A stretch of DNA of 64,000 nucleotides, from positions 62,001-126,000 of the forward strand of contig WNYE01000023.1 in NCBI GenBank assembly GCA_021396245.1. Reading direction: 5' to 3'. Within the stretch, counting starts at the first letter, position 1, and each line of letters opens with the position of its first letter. The translations under genes and the position numbers were made by a program. The notes below the pieces were generated by a model. That model was not told the DNA's origin. It worked only from the letters and a program-made list of their open reading frames with translations, and ran no database searches. Of this stretch, positions 21,996 to 32,744 are shown piece by piece. The stretch comes from Sporothrix humicola (lineage: Eukaryota; Ascomycota; Sordariomycetes; Ophiostomatales; Ophiostomataceae).

Positions 21996-24900
21996 CTAGT
22001 CGTCGAAGAAAGCGGCGTCATCAAACTCCTCTGCCTGCGCGTCCGAGTCATAGGCGCTTGTGTGCATCATGGGGGGTGTGACGGGCTGGCTTCGGCTCGC
22101 ACGACGGAGGTTGGGCGGCGGCGGCGTCGACGTCATATCACGAGCGACAAGCTTATTGTCCGAGCGGGATGTGTGCCGACTGCCGGCCTGTCCACCCGTG
22201 TAACGCCGACCGGTGCTTGAAAAAGCTGTCGGTTGTTGCTGCTGCTGCTGCTGGGGTGTTTGACGCATGCCCGACGTCGGCGGGGTCATGAGTCCAGACA
22301 GAAAGCTGCTGTCGCCGCCAGACTGGGCCTCGACGGGGGCGGCGCGAGACGTACGGGACGTGCGGGATGAAATTGATGCGGACGCGGCTCGAGACGGCGT
22401 CGCATTCGAGCTGCCGGCAGGCCCACCTCGTCTAGAGACGGCGGCAGGGGCTGGAGACGACAGGAGGGCGCCCGACAGGCTACTAAAGGTGCTGCCCGCA
22501 TTAGAGTCACGCGCCTTGCGCCAGCTGCCCCAGGCCGCCGCCAATGGGCCCACAGCCTGAGCCACACGCGGTGTCGCCGCATCGCGGATGCTAGCAGCGA
22601 TGTTCGGCAGGTTGATAGCCGAGCCGCCATTCATCGCCCGCTCCCGCTCCTGCTCCTCCATCTGCAGGTTAGCCTGCAGACGGATCACAGCATCGCGAAC
22701 GCGGTCCGGATCGTGCTCCTCACGGCCCAGAGCAGTGATAATGTCCTTGAGGTCGGAGTGGCGGACAGCCAGAAGCTCGCGCAGCCAGATGATTTCGTCG
22801 TCGCGCTTTGCAATCTTGATATCAGCCTCTGGGTCAACCTTGTCGAGGGTGTGCTCGAGCTCCTCGATGCGGTGCTCGCGCTGCTGGAGCTGGTCTTGGA
22901 GCACCATGATGGACTCGCGCAGAGCCTGCGGCGAAATCTTCTCAGGCAGGCCCAGACCGTGGGGCACAGACTTGACCGCGGCAACCGGCTGCAGAGGGGC
23001 AGTCGGCACAGGGGAAACCACCGAGCTGGTCTCGCTCAGGTCCACAGTCAGAGTCGTGGCCTTGGCCGCCTTGGCAGCGGCCTGTGCAGCCTCGCGGGCA
23101 ATCTCGAGCTTCTCCTCCAGGTGGGCGACACGGTCCTGGAGGTGCTCCGTCTTGGACGTCGAAATGCTCAGGCGCTCAAGGAGGTTCTGCTCCGTGCGCT
23201 GCGCATCTTCGGCGGTGTTGTTGATCTGGCGCTCGTAGCGCGCCTCGAGGTCCTCGACCTCGTTCAGGTGCGCGCGCTTCGCCTCCTCCAGCTCGTGGCG
23301 TTTGGCGGACTCGGCGACCTCGAGCGCCGTCTTCTTCGTTGTCTCGGCCTCCTCGAGCAGCATCTCAAGACGGGCCTTGGCTGTGTCGGCATCGAGCTTC
23401 ACCTGGTTAATTTGGTCCTCCAGGTCGCCGCGCACAACATTGACCTGGTGGTTGGCACTGTCCACCTCGGCCTGCATCGAGTCACGCGTCCGCTGCACCT
23501 CTCTGGCACCCGACTCGCGGGCCTCCTCAAACTCGTTCTGGTACCGGAGCGCCGTCTTCTGTAGGTTGTGGTTCTCCGTGCGCAGCTCGCCAATCAGCGT
23601 CTCGTACCGCTTCACCTCGGAAACAGCACGCATTGCCTGGCGCTCGCCGTTCTCAAGACGCTCAAGCTCGCTTTCCAGACGCTCGCGGGTACGGGCCTCA
23701 GCTTGCAGCTTGGCATCGAGAACCTCGTGCCGTGCAATGAGAGTCTGCTCGCGCTTGATGTGACGCGCACTCTCCTCAGCAACCTCGCGGGCAGCCCGGG
23801 CCATGTCTTCTTGCAGAGCAACAAACTTGGACCGCCAGGTCTCGCGGAGGCGCTCATTTTCCTCTAGCTGCGTTCCAAGCGTATCGACAACCTTCTTCAG
23901 GTGCCGCAGCTCTGTCGCTGTCTGAAGCAGATCGGTGCCCTGGTTTTGAGAGAGGTTGATGGCCCGCTCGGCCTCGGCCCGCCAGTGGCGAATCTCTTGG
24001 ACCTTCTCCTGCAGCTCCTCTTCGGCGTTGTTAAGGCGGTTTTGAAGGTCGCCGTGCGATTTATCGCTGTTCGCCTGAGCGGCCTCGAGGGTCGCAAGGC
24101 GCATCTCATGCTTGTCGCGCACATCACTGAGCTCCTTCAGCTTCGCGTCACGATCATCGACAGCCTCGCGAAGGCGCATTTCCTCGTCAGAAGAGATGCG
24201 AAGAAGGCGCTGGACCTCTGCGATCCGGTCCTCGGCGGCGTGCCGTCCGGCAAGCTCCGCCTGCGTACGCTCGGCCTCCTGCTTGAGCTTGTCGTCGAGG
24301 TCCGTAACGCGTTGATCAAAGAGGCTGCGGTTCATGACCTCAACCTCGATCTTTGTCTCGGCGGTCTCCAGTGCACGGCGCAAATCGGCAGCCTTGTCCT
24401 CGGCAGCTCGTCGGGCAGTAATCTCCTGCTCGGTCTTCTCGCGTTCGAGGCGCAGGGTCTCCTCTAGCTCGGCGATGCGGGACTGGAGGGCCTCTGACGC
24501 CTGCTGGTGCTCAACCTCTTTGGACTCGCCCGGCGGGACGGCTGACTGGGGTGTCTGCGGCATGCGACGCTCAACGGCATCCTCAACGATGTTGCGCAGG
24601 TCCTCGCCACGGAAGTCCAGACGCAGGGACTGGCCGAACTGCTCCTTGACTGACTGCAGTGACTTCAAAATGGTTGCAACGGAGTCGGCTGGCACGTCAC
24701 CTGCAGCGAGAGTAGGTGACATGGAACGAGTCGGTTGTAGCGAGGCAGCGTTGAACTGGTGGGCATTGAGCGCATCGAGAACCACGGCACGGATCTGCTC
24801 CATACGCCGATCCCGGCGGGGACTCATTGAGCGGCGAGGAACAGGCGGCACCTCTTCGTCTTCGTCGTCAGCATCGCTCTCCGGAACCTCACCAGAGACG

Positions 24901-27900
24901 CTGCGGCGCTCACGGCGGCTGGATGGAGTGCCCCGCGACATGGAAGTGATGGCGTGCTGAATGCGGTCAAGGGATGCCTCAAGAGGGCCAAGACGAGCAG
25001 CCAGTATCCCACCAACAATATCGTTGACATGGCCATCGAAAAAGTTGACACGGGATTCGAGTTTGAGTTGCTCCTCGCCGTTGAAGTCGCCCTCCCACTC
25101 GCTCGGAGGCATGCTGCCGCCGCTAAGGTGGGCTTGATTGAGACCGGCGAGAGGATCGAAGGAGCGCACGATATCCTGGGTTTGGTCGATGAAAGGATCC
25201 ACAATCTCCGTAGAAAGGGCTGGCTGCTGCTGCTGATCAGGGGCAAGTTGCTGGTACGGGAGAGACGGGGTGGGTGCAGGAAGATTCAGCGGAGCCTCGC
25301 TTGCCGCAGCAGTGAGGGACAATTGTGCAGAAGCAGGGCCGGGCTGGTGCCAAACAGCCGAGTCCATGGCCTTGTTGACACCATGGCCCGGGTCGTTCTT
25401 GTCAAGGTAGAGCATGATATCGTCAATCTCCTCAAAAGTGGGTTCATGACCGGTGCCATCGATGGCGGCAGTTGCAGCATCATTCGCAGGCGCCTCAGCC
25501 TGGAAGCTGGCTTCGGGAATGGGCATGACGAATTGTTGCTCAGGAAGCTTGGGCTCCTCGACGGGCTCGGTGTCCTTGCTAGGCACAGGCGGGGGTGAGG
25601 AGGTAGCGAATCTCGAGTTTTGCAGTGTCTTGGGGGGCGGGGGAGGCGGAGACGGCATCGCGTAGCGAGATGCCGCCAATCCCTTTGGCTTGGGCTTGTC
25701 TGCAGCGGGAGGAGGTGGGGGTGGCGGAGATGAGAAGCGAATGACGTCGCCAGGCGAGACCGGTGACGGCTCAAAGGTGGATGCCGGCGGCTCTTCATCC
25801 GCAGCCTCCGTCGATGGGAGAACTTCGTCCGCAGCCAAAAATTCGTCCTGGAAGCCGTTGTTTCCAACAGAGCCCTGGAAACTGGCACCGGGAGTAAAGG
25901 GCTTGGCGGTCGCAGACAGGGACTTCTTGTGCCGGAACACGTCCTCACCCATGGGCCGAGCACTGTTGAAATCGGCAACATCCATATCCGACCTGAACTC
26001 AAAAGGCATCCAGGGAATGCTGCCGACAGGAGAGAGCTCCGACGGACTGGTTGTTGCAGGCAGCTTAACGGCATCCGTGGACTCGGACAGAACAGTGGAT
26101 GAGAGCGTGCTATCCTCAGCAGTAGCATTCTCTCCCTCGTCTTGGGCAGTCTTTTCAGCCTCGGCAGTAGTGAACTCGATTGCCTTTTCAACTTCAGCCT
26201 GGGGCGTCTCGGATTCGTTGCGGACCTCAGCCGTCTCAACAGTCTCCTCTACGGGAGTCGTCTCGTCAGAAGCAGCAGCAGGTACACTGTCAAACTCGGC
26301 TTCGGCCTTATCTTCAACCTTATCTTCAGTCGCCTCGTCGGCCTTCTCAACGACAACGGTGCTTGAAGGCTCAGGTGTTGCGGATGCAACGGTGAGAGCA
26401 TTGTTGTCTGGCTCAGCGAACAGAATCTCGTCGTTGCCGTCATCCATGGGGGTGGCTCGAGCTCTCTTGACACGAGAGTCATCGATGATACGACCTTCGC
26501 GATCGTACTGCGTCTCGTTCTCTTTCTCGTCGTCACCGGCATCAGCCTTGGGCGACTGGACACTAGCAGGACGAACGATGGGAACTGCCTTAGACCGCTT
26601 CGCAGGCTTCACAATATCGGGCAGGTTCAAATCAATGTTGCCAAAGATCGAGCTGGTGCGATTACCGCCATTGACGCTGCTTTCACCACCTGACTGAATA
26701 GGGCTTGTGAGTGAATCGGAGAACGTGTGCAGAGGCGTGAAAGTGGGAGCATCCGGCCGGAACTTGGGACCAGCAGCCGAGAAGCTGAACTCGCTCTGGC
26801 CAGGAGAGAACGTGGGTGCGTTGACATTGATTTTGGATGTCGATGTGGCCGTTGTCGGGAAGCTGAACTGGCTGGAGTTGGCCGACAGCGGGGCATTTGG
26901 GCCCAACCCTGCCTGGAAAATGGACGGCTGGAAAGGCTCGCTGGTAGGATTCGTGCCGCTGCCAAATGTAAATTGGTTGACGGCAAGGGGTTGGAATGTG
27001 CTGGCAGCACCGGGGTTGAACTTGAACTCAGGAGCCTCAACGTTCAGATTGGACAGAGAAGCCTTGCTACCGTGGCTGGGCTTCCGAATAGAGCTTGCCT
27101 TGCCCGAGAACGACCCGCCGTCGCTCCACGGGTTGCTGGCAGTCGAGAAAGCACGCTGGTGCATCTGTTTTTGTTCTTTCTGCTGGCTCAAAACACTGCT
27201 GAAATCAAGGGCCTGGACAGGTGTGCCCAAATTGCTCGGGTTGGTCTCCACCTCATACGAGTCATCGACATGGCTGCCGTTCTGGACGTTGTTTTGTGCA
27301 GGGACAGCAGCGGAAATGGCAGCATCCGTGAAACTTCCACTGCCGCCACTGTTCCGGGTCTCTTCAGGCTCGTAATAAGCATTGGCAAGTGAGTGACCGC
27401 GGCTGTGGGGGCGAGGATGATGCAGCGGCGGACCATCCTCGGCATCATCGCGGAAACGCTGAATAGGCGGAGGCGGTGCAAACTGTACAGACAGGCCACG
27501 GGAGTGCTGCGGGAGAGTCGGCTTCGCGTCAGCTTCGGTGCCAAAGGCTTCGGACGGGTCTTTGCCACCATGCGGGCTGTAGTCGCGGTCGTGCTCGAAT
27601 TGTGAGCGAAATTGCTCCTCGAGGTGATACTCTGCCGCGTCAATCTCATTTTGCAGACTAAGGCTAGCATTATGCTGAACAAAGGTCTGTGCATTGGTCG
27701 GCTCGGGTGTCTTTGACGGGCTCTTGTTCATGGGCTGCTCCTCGGCTTCTTCCTCGACTTCACGCAACTCCTGGAGTCGTGGCGATGCACGTGCAGAGCT
27801 TTGCAGCTGTGGATACTGCATCATTGGATATTGCAGAGACTGGTGACGTTGGTGGAGAGGGGGTGAAGTAAAGTTTCCATCAGGCGTAAATGGAGACGTC

Positions 27901-29924
27901 GGGGACATAACTGAGGAAAGAGCAGCTAGTGAGGGCGAACCGCCACGCACCAGGCCGTGCTGCATCATGAGAGTCTGGGGCGAGAAGCCACCAGGGCTTA
28001 CCTGCTGCAGAGGAGGCATCTGGAACATGCCGGCCGGGATCGAGATGGATTGGCGGTTGTATTTGTTGGGGTTGGATCCAAAGGGAATAGGCGACGCCGT
28101 GGAGATGATCGATGGGCTCTGGGTGCCACCTGCACCGGGAATAAAAGCGGCAGGGAATGTGAACGGAGGAGCTCCATGATTGCTTGAAGCCGACGATGTC
28201 GGGATAGGCGGCGAGAAGGGAAGAGGAGGGTAGACAGTAGCCGACGACTGGCGGCTAATGGAAGCGCCCGCACCGCTGGGTGAGATAGCCGGGGGCAATG
28301 GTGGCTCCTCGTCACCAAATGAGACACCCAGAGCACGCAGCTTAGCCTCATTGAGTTCCTCGACATAGTTCTTCCAGGCATTCAGGTCTGGAAGGCGGAT
28401 CGGGTAGTCCCGTTGAGCGCGTTCACGTACAATGTCGCCCTCATCCGGCCACGACGGCCGGCTCATGGAACGGCTGGAATCACCAAAGTAGTCGTAGTCG
28501 TTTAGTGAGACCGAACGGTCAAGATCGAAACCATCAATGTCGTAGCCCAGTTCCTGCCAAGAATGCAGCATATTCGTAACCTCTGTCTCTGTGAGGGGCT
28601 TCGGCGCTTTGCCGGGCTTGCCGCGCTGCTCGTCCAGGGGAAGCAAGACCAAAATACTCTTTCCTTTCCATGGCAGCTTCTTCTTGACGCGCCGAGGCGT
28701 CTTTCTGGGCGATGCCGTGATCTTTGAGACAGCCAGCTCTCCGAGAGGGTCGAGCGACACCTCGGGCCGGGGGCCGTTTGCAGATGTTTTGGATGGCGGA
28801 GTCGCCGGGGGAGGGAGTGGCACGGACTCAGGTGCCATGGCAAGAGTTGCCTTGGCAGTTGCAGGAGTCGCGGGTGAATCCGTAGTGTTTACGGTGACCG
28901 TAGCCGGCACGGAAACGTTGTCGGCGGCGGCGGTATCCGCGGCCTTCTCGGCGCCAAGAGGAAGTTCTGTGGTCGCCATATTTGCGGTGTTGGGAACGGG
29001 ATTGTTGGTGCCGCTCTGGAGGGCTGATCTATGCAAGCGGTTGAGATCCGACTCGCGCAGGGTTTCCAGACTCGAAGGATGTCGTGGGTGATGAGCGCGT
29101 TTGCGGCGAGGTCGTTGTATTGACGAAACCAGGCTGTTGGGTGAGCGTCCAATCCGGTTTGGGGGAATAGCTCGCGGTGTACGGAGGGAGAGCCCGTTGT
29201 CTTCTTCGTAATCGCCAGAGACAGATCCGCTCAGTGAAGAGTTCTCGCTGTCTCCTGCGCTGCTATTATCGCTCAGCCAAAGGCGCGCCTCAGAGCCAAA
29301 GTCGCCAGTTGTGTGCTGGCGAATCCAGTCTTCGGTGAGGCCACGCGCAGGTCGCCGGGCGCGGTTCGCAAGAACAGTAGCGCTGACAAGGGATGAAGAT
29401 GGCTGTGCGGAAAAGGGCGGGGAAGACAGAAAATCACCGTCCTCGGAAACGTCGTCCCCGTCCTCGTCTTCTTCGTCCTCCTCACCAAGATAGGGAGCCG
29501 GCCGCAGAAAGGGCGTTTGGATCTGGAGTTGGTGGATCGGCGAGTCGTCGGATTGTTCGCTGCTCAGACTAGAAAAGCGCTGGTGGTGTTCTAGCCGTGG
29601 ATACGGTGAGCCCCAGCTTGCAGTGACAAAACGTCCGTCGTCTGCACTTTCAACGCCACTTGCTGAGGCGTCGGAAGGAGGTGGTGTCCGTAAAAGGGCC
29701 TGGACACGCTCAGGCAGTCGGGGAGCAGCGAGCGGTGGCAGAGTTGGCGAAGGGCCAGCGTCGGCAGTAGACGCAGTAGACCAGGCAGGTGATCCAGGAA
29801 TCGGAGGCGTTCGTGGTCGCTGTCCACTATCAGCCTCCTGTGCAGGCGCACGAGGGAGGGATTGGCGAGTCGGGGGTGGAGAAGACGTCGTAAGAGACCT
29901 GCTGGACGTGTGAGAAAGGCGCAT
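21996..29924 (-). CDS. very large coiled-coil protein of unknown function, 2642 aa
   Basis: One uninterrupted 7.9-kb frame. The frame opens further upstream to 30032, but that codon is TTG and the extra segment is UTR-like; the first ATG is 29924 (MRLSHTSSRSLTT). The first 400 residues are Ser/Pro-rich and disordered. A compact conserved-looking block at about 420-570 begins WKGKSILVLLPLDEQRGKPG and includes an IDGFDLDRS stretch and a WKNYVEELNEAKLRALGVSFGD stretch. Long disordered regions follow, including Phe-containing PEFKFNP/FTFGSG-type segments (about 960-1080), an acidic Glu/Ala-rich stretch (about 1150-1300) and poly-Pro tracts (about 1390-1440). A near-continuous coiled coil spans about 1800-2290, with a shorter one at about 2330-2410. 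The C-terminus is disordered with a poly-Gln tract and ends in acidic EEFDDAAFFDD. The layout suggests a cortical, septal or spindle scaffold, but I cannot assign a function. Confidence 0.85.
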   Translation of the reverse strand: MRLSHTSSRSLTTSSPPPTRQSLPRAPAQEADSGQRPRTPPIPGSPAWSTASTADAGPSPTLPPLAAPRLPERVQALLRTPPPSDASASGVESADDGRFVTASWGSPYPRLEHHQRFSSLSSEQSDDSPIHQLQIQTPFLRPAPYLGEEDEEDEDGDDVSEDGDFLSSPPFSAQPSSSLVSATVLANRARRPARGLTEDWIRQHTTGDFGSEARLWLSDNSSAGDSENSSLSGSVSGDYEEDNGLSLRTPRAIPPNRIGRSPNSLVSSIQRPRRKRAHHPRHPSSLETLRESDLNRLHRSALQSGTNNPVPNTANMATTELPLGAEKAADTAAADNVSVPATVTVNTTDSPATPATAKATLAMAPESVPLPPPATPPSKTSANGPRPEVSLDPLGELAVSKITASPRKTPRRVKKKLPWKGKSILVLLPLDEQRGKPGKAPKPLTETEVTNMLHSWQELGYDIDGFDLDRSVSLNDYDYFGDSSRSMSRPSWPDEGDIVRERAQRDYPIRLPDLNAWKNYVEELNEAKLRALGVSFGDEEPPLPPAISPSGAGASISRQSSATVYPPLPFSPPIPTSSASSNHGAPPFTFPAAFIPGAGGTQSPSIISTASPIPFGSNPNKYNRQSISIPAGMFQMPPLQQVSPGGFSPQTLMMQHGLVRGGSPSLAALSSVMSPTSPFTPDGNFTSPPLHQRHQSLQYPMMQYPQLQSSARASPRLQELREVEEEAEEQPMNKSPSKTPEPTNAQTFVQHNASLSLQNEIDAAEYHLEEQFRSQFEHDRDYSPHGGKDPSEAFGTEADAKPTLPQHSRGLSVQFAPPPPIQRFRDDAEDGPPLHHPRPHSRGHSLANAYYEPEETRNSGGSGSFTDAAISAAVPAQNNVQNGSHVDDSYEVETNPSNLGTPVQALDFSSVLSQQKEQKQMHQRAFSTASNPWSDGGSFSGKASSIRKPSHGSKASLSNLNVEAPEFKFNPGAASTFQPLAVNQFTFGSGTNPTSEPFQPSIFQAGLGPNAPLSANSSQFSFPTTATSTSKINVNAPTFSPGQSEFSFSAAGPKFRPDAPTFTPLHTFSDSLTSPIQSGGESSVNGGNRTSSIFGNIDLNLPDIVKPAKRSKAVPIVRPASVQSPKADAGDDEKENETQYDREGRIIDDSRVKRARATPMDDGNDEILFAEPDNNALTVASATPEPSSTVVVEKADEATEDKVEDKAEAEFDSVPAAASDETTPVEETVETAEVRNESETPQAEVEKAIEFTTAEAEKTAQDEGENATAEDSTLSSTVLSESTDAVKLPATTSPSELSPVGSIPWMPFEFRSDMDVADFNSARPMGEDVFRHKKSLSATAKPFTPGASFQGSVGNNGFQDEFLAADEVLPSTEAADEEPPASTFEPSPVSPGDVIRFSSPPPPPPPAADKPKPKGLAASRYAMPSPPPPPPKTLQNSRFATSSPPPVPSKDTEPVEEPKLPEQQFVMPIPEASFQAEAPANDAATAAIDGTGHEPTFEEIDDIMLYLDKNDPGHGVNKAMDSAVWHQPGPASAQLSLTAAASEAPLNLPAPTPSLPYQQLAPDQQQQPALSTEIVDPFIDQTQDIVRSFDPLAGLNQAHLSGGSMPPSEWEGDFNGEEQLKLESRVNFFDGHVNDIVGGILAARLGPLEASLDRIQHAITSMSRGTPSSRRERRSVSGEVPESDADDEDEEVPPVPRRSMSPRRDRRMEQIRAVVLDALNAHQFNAASLQPTRSMSPTLAAGDVPADSVATILKSLQSVKEQFGQSLRLDFRGEDLRNIVEDAVERRMPQTPQSAVPPGESKEVEHQQASEALQSRIAELEETLRLEREKTEQEITARRAAEDKAADLRRALETAETKIEVEVMNRSLFDQRVTDLDDKLKQEAERTQAELAGRHAAEDRIAEVQRLLRISSDEEMRLREAVDDRDAKLKELSDVRDKHEMRLATLEAAQANSDKSHGDLQNRLNNAEEELQEKVQEIRHWRAEAERAINLSQNQGTDLLQTATELRHLKKVVDTLGTQLEENERLRETWRSKFVALQEDMARAAREVAEESARHIKREQTLIARHEVLDAKLQAEARTRERLESELERLENGERQAMRAVSEVKRYETLIGELRTENHNLQKTALRYQNEFEEARESGAREVQRTRDSMQAEVDSANHQVNVVRGDLEDQINQVKLDADTAKARLEMLLEEAETTKKTALEVAESAKRHELEEAKRAHLNEVEDLEARYERQINNTAEDAQRTEQNLLERLSISTSKTEHLQDRVAHLEEKLEIAREAAQAAAKAAKATTLTVDLSETSSVVSPVPTAPLQPVAAVKSVPHGLGLPEKISPQALRESIMVLQDQLQQREHRIEELEHTLDKVDPEADIKIAKRDDEIIWLRELLAVRHSDLKDIITALGREEHDPDRVRDAVIRLQANLQMEEQERERAMNGGSAINLPNIAASIRDAATPRVAQAVGPLAAAWGSWRKARDSNAGSTFSSLSGALLSSPAPAAVSRRGGPAGSSNATPSRAASASISSRTSRTSRAAPVEAQSGGDSSFLSGLMTPPTSGMRQTPQQQQQQQPTAFSSTGRRYTGGQAGSRHTSRSDNKLVARDMTSTPPPPNLRRASRSQPVTPPMMHTSAYDSDAQAEEFDDAAFFDD

Positions 29925-32744
29925 CGCAGATGATTGGGCGGGGGGATGCGCGTCTGGGGGAAGGGGGAGAAAAGGAGGCAGAAAGTGGTGGGAATTATTC
30001 AAGTTGAGAAATAGAAGAGGCTGGAATTTCAATATGCGGCATTCGGGAGGCGAAGCGCGTCTGCACCCGGACAGGCGGGAATCTGCAAGACGGGACGACG
30101 GTAAAAGAAGGGCAGAAACAATGTTCGCAGATTGGTCGCGACCGCAATAGAGAAAATCGGATGCGAGATGCAGAACATAGAGGCGTGAAGGAGAAGGAGC
30201 CTGTGAACGTGAAGAGTGTTGTGTTGGTCAAAAACGTACCTCGGCGAGAATCAGCGGCAGACGAAGAAAAATTTCGCCTGCAACCAAGTCTCTGGAATGG
30301 GGGCGAGCGGTCCGCGAGAGTTGGGATGAAGAGTAGAAAGCAGACAACGGCAACAGGAAACGACAGTCGTGTGAATGTATATTAAAGAGTGTCGGGCTCT
30401 CCAAAGAATCTGGCTCCGAGCTCGTCGCGAAGGACAAGGATGCAAGAGAAACCGCGATAAGAAACGAAAACAAAAAGGGGAAAAGAAGAAAAAAAATTAA
30501 GAGAAGAGAAACGGGAGAGGCATAGGGGTGTACAGAGTACAGAAAACTAGAAAAGGAAAAGGGAGGAAGAAGAGGAGAGGGGGAAGAGAGAAAAGAGAAC
30601 ACGAAAGGATATGTCGTGAAGACAGGAGGTGTCGCGCAAGGGGCAGAATGAAAGGAGAGCGGAGGGGACAAAAGAGAAAAGAGAGCAAAGGGGGCCAAAA
30701 AGAGGACAAAATGCAGTGAAGCACCGACAGACGAGAGGATGCAAGGCAGGGGCCGTGAATGGGTGACGAACGGTCCTGCTGAAAACGGGTGAGGCAGCGT
30801 GAACCAGAACGCAGGAACAGGGTTTGGAAGGAGCGACGGAAAAGCCAAAGAACAACTGGTCGAAGGAAGGCCCGAGGACAGCAGCGCGCCAGCCAGCACC
30901 TGGGGCTCGAGGTCGTGGTGGATTCGCGCAGCAAATCAATTTCGCTGGGGGGGCTGGTGCCGGTGGTGACTTCCCAACGCGTTTTTTACCTACTTTCACT
31001 TTATTTTCCCATTTAATTCTGCGTTTTTCTTATTGGGCCACATAAACTAGCAGGCGCGTTGGACCACCTCCCGTTAATTACCGCGCTGCACACACTGTAC
31101 GAGACAATTCCCTTTACCATTCACTATTGTCCTCTACCAAACCGGCATCTTACATGTGCCGCTGGAAAATTCACTCCAGACAGAACAAAAGATACGAAGC
31201 AGATTGCCCGAATGGACAAACGAGAGAGAAAGCAAGGGTTCCTCTTACCTCCTCATGCTCATTCTCAGGTCTCCCCTTTTTTCCTGCACAGATTTACTCC
31301 GTACTCCATAACGAGTAACAGCTGTTTGCCCCGCCCACAGCAGGAGAAAAACAATACAACCCACGTTATGGAGCGTGGGACGCGTCTGGCGGGAAGGAAG
31401 TCAAGCCGGTCCGGCTCTGTTAGTTGGTATTTCCCTAGCCCCAGAACTCTACATGTTTAGGTCAACGCGATGTGCCGTCAAACTTCCTACGTGTTAATAC
31501 AATAACACACTAAGAAAAGGGGGAGGACAGGACCGTCGCGGGAACGCTAGAGCTAGACTAAATGGCCTAAAAAAGACCCAATTTCGTTGGTTCTTTAACT
31601 TCTTTGTGCTTCTAACATGCTGTATTCTGCACCATCTGTCTGATATGCTTCGCATGCTGAGTATAGATCTTATAAGGTACTTTCTGCACCTTCGCGATAG
31701 AAGTCGTGCTTTCCCGATCAAACTCGTGCCTTCTTCTTCTTTTTTCTTTATTCTTCGCCCCTTCTTTCCCTCCCAGCCTGCTCATGCCCCACGCGTCTTC
31801 CATCGCATTTCGCCTTCATTTCGTCCCTGATTGTGCACTTGCTGTGGATCGCGCTTCCCCGTCCAAGTTAAATGACAGGTTCACGAGTTGCATGTATAGA
31901 TACTTTTTCAAAGCACAGATATGGTGCTGTTTTAGAGCGTGGTTAAGTCCCGGTACTTGTGCCAGGCATGGTCCCCTATTTGCTAGCGTGGTCGCCCAAC
32001 TCGTGCTGTCCCAGAAGCTTGCCAGCGGGGCAAGGCAATCCCCGGTGTGACCCACCAATTCTCATACTGTATTCTTCTTGTCTGCACATGTCAGGCACAG
32101 TGACAAGACCGTTTTTTTCCAACAACACGTATTGTCACTCTGCCCCTTTGCCAGCCAACGAGTAAGATTCTCGCGATCAGCGCACAGAAACTTTGAGCAC
32201 TCGTCTTGAGAAGCCCTAATCTGGTGCCCCACGAATTTTATCCATCCAAGAAACTTCAAAACGAAGCACTGTGTAATACATCGAGAATGTGTCTCTATAC
32301 GAGATGTAAAGCGTTGAATGCTCAAAGGCTTTCTCAGCCTACTGTGTATAGACCCCCTTATTGGACAGCCACAGCATAAAAAGGACTCTGAGATGAGTCC
32401 ACCGTTGGCATCTTTGGTCGAAAGGCAAGGGATACACGTGGCAGGGCGGGATACCATCACAGATCTAAATAAATTAGAAGAAAAGAAAAGAAAAAAAAGA
32501 GGGACAAAAGAAGAAAAGCAAAAGAGTTTAGTGATAACAGTGCTTGTTATATCTCTGAGGGTTGTTTTCTTATTCAAGTCTTATGCTTCGGTCTGTGGCA
32601 TATCGGCTCAAAACATTAGTTTGTAGTGAATTGTTCGTATACAACATATTTGTAGTAGATCGTAGTAGGCGGTGCCCTGCATATAAATTGATATAACACA
32701 TGATACGGCAATACAGCTAGGAACCAGGGTTGCAGCTCCAACAT
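29925..32744. other. 2.8-kb intergenic, upstream of the coiled-coil gene
   Basis: 29925-30980 is purine-rich on the plus strand (C/T-rich in the sense of the minus-strand gene), consistent with its promoter and leader. TACAGAGTA occurs at 30531-30539 and TACTCCGTA at 31295-31303. 31000-32740 has only small unconvincing frames; 32062-32577 (minus) begins with a hydrophobic T-rich artefact and has no domain. Confidence 0.55.

Noticed and set aside
29925..30032. N-terminal extension of the 2642-aa protein
   Set aside because: The upstream start codon is TTG and the extra 36 residues look like translated leader.
32062..32577. 171-codon minus-strand frame
   Set aside because: The hydrophobic start comes from a T-rich run; no domain or plausible family.
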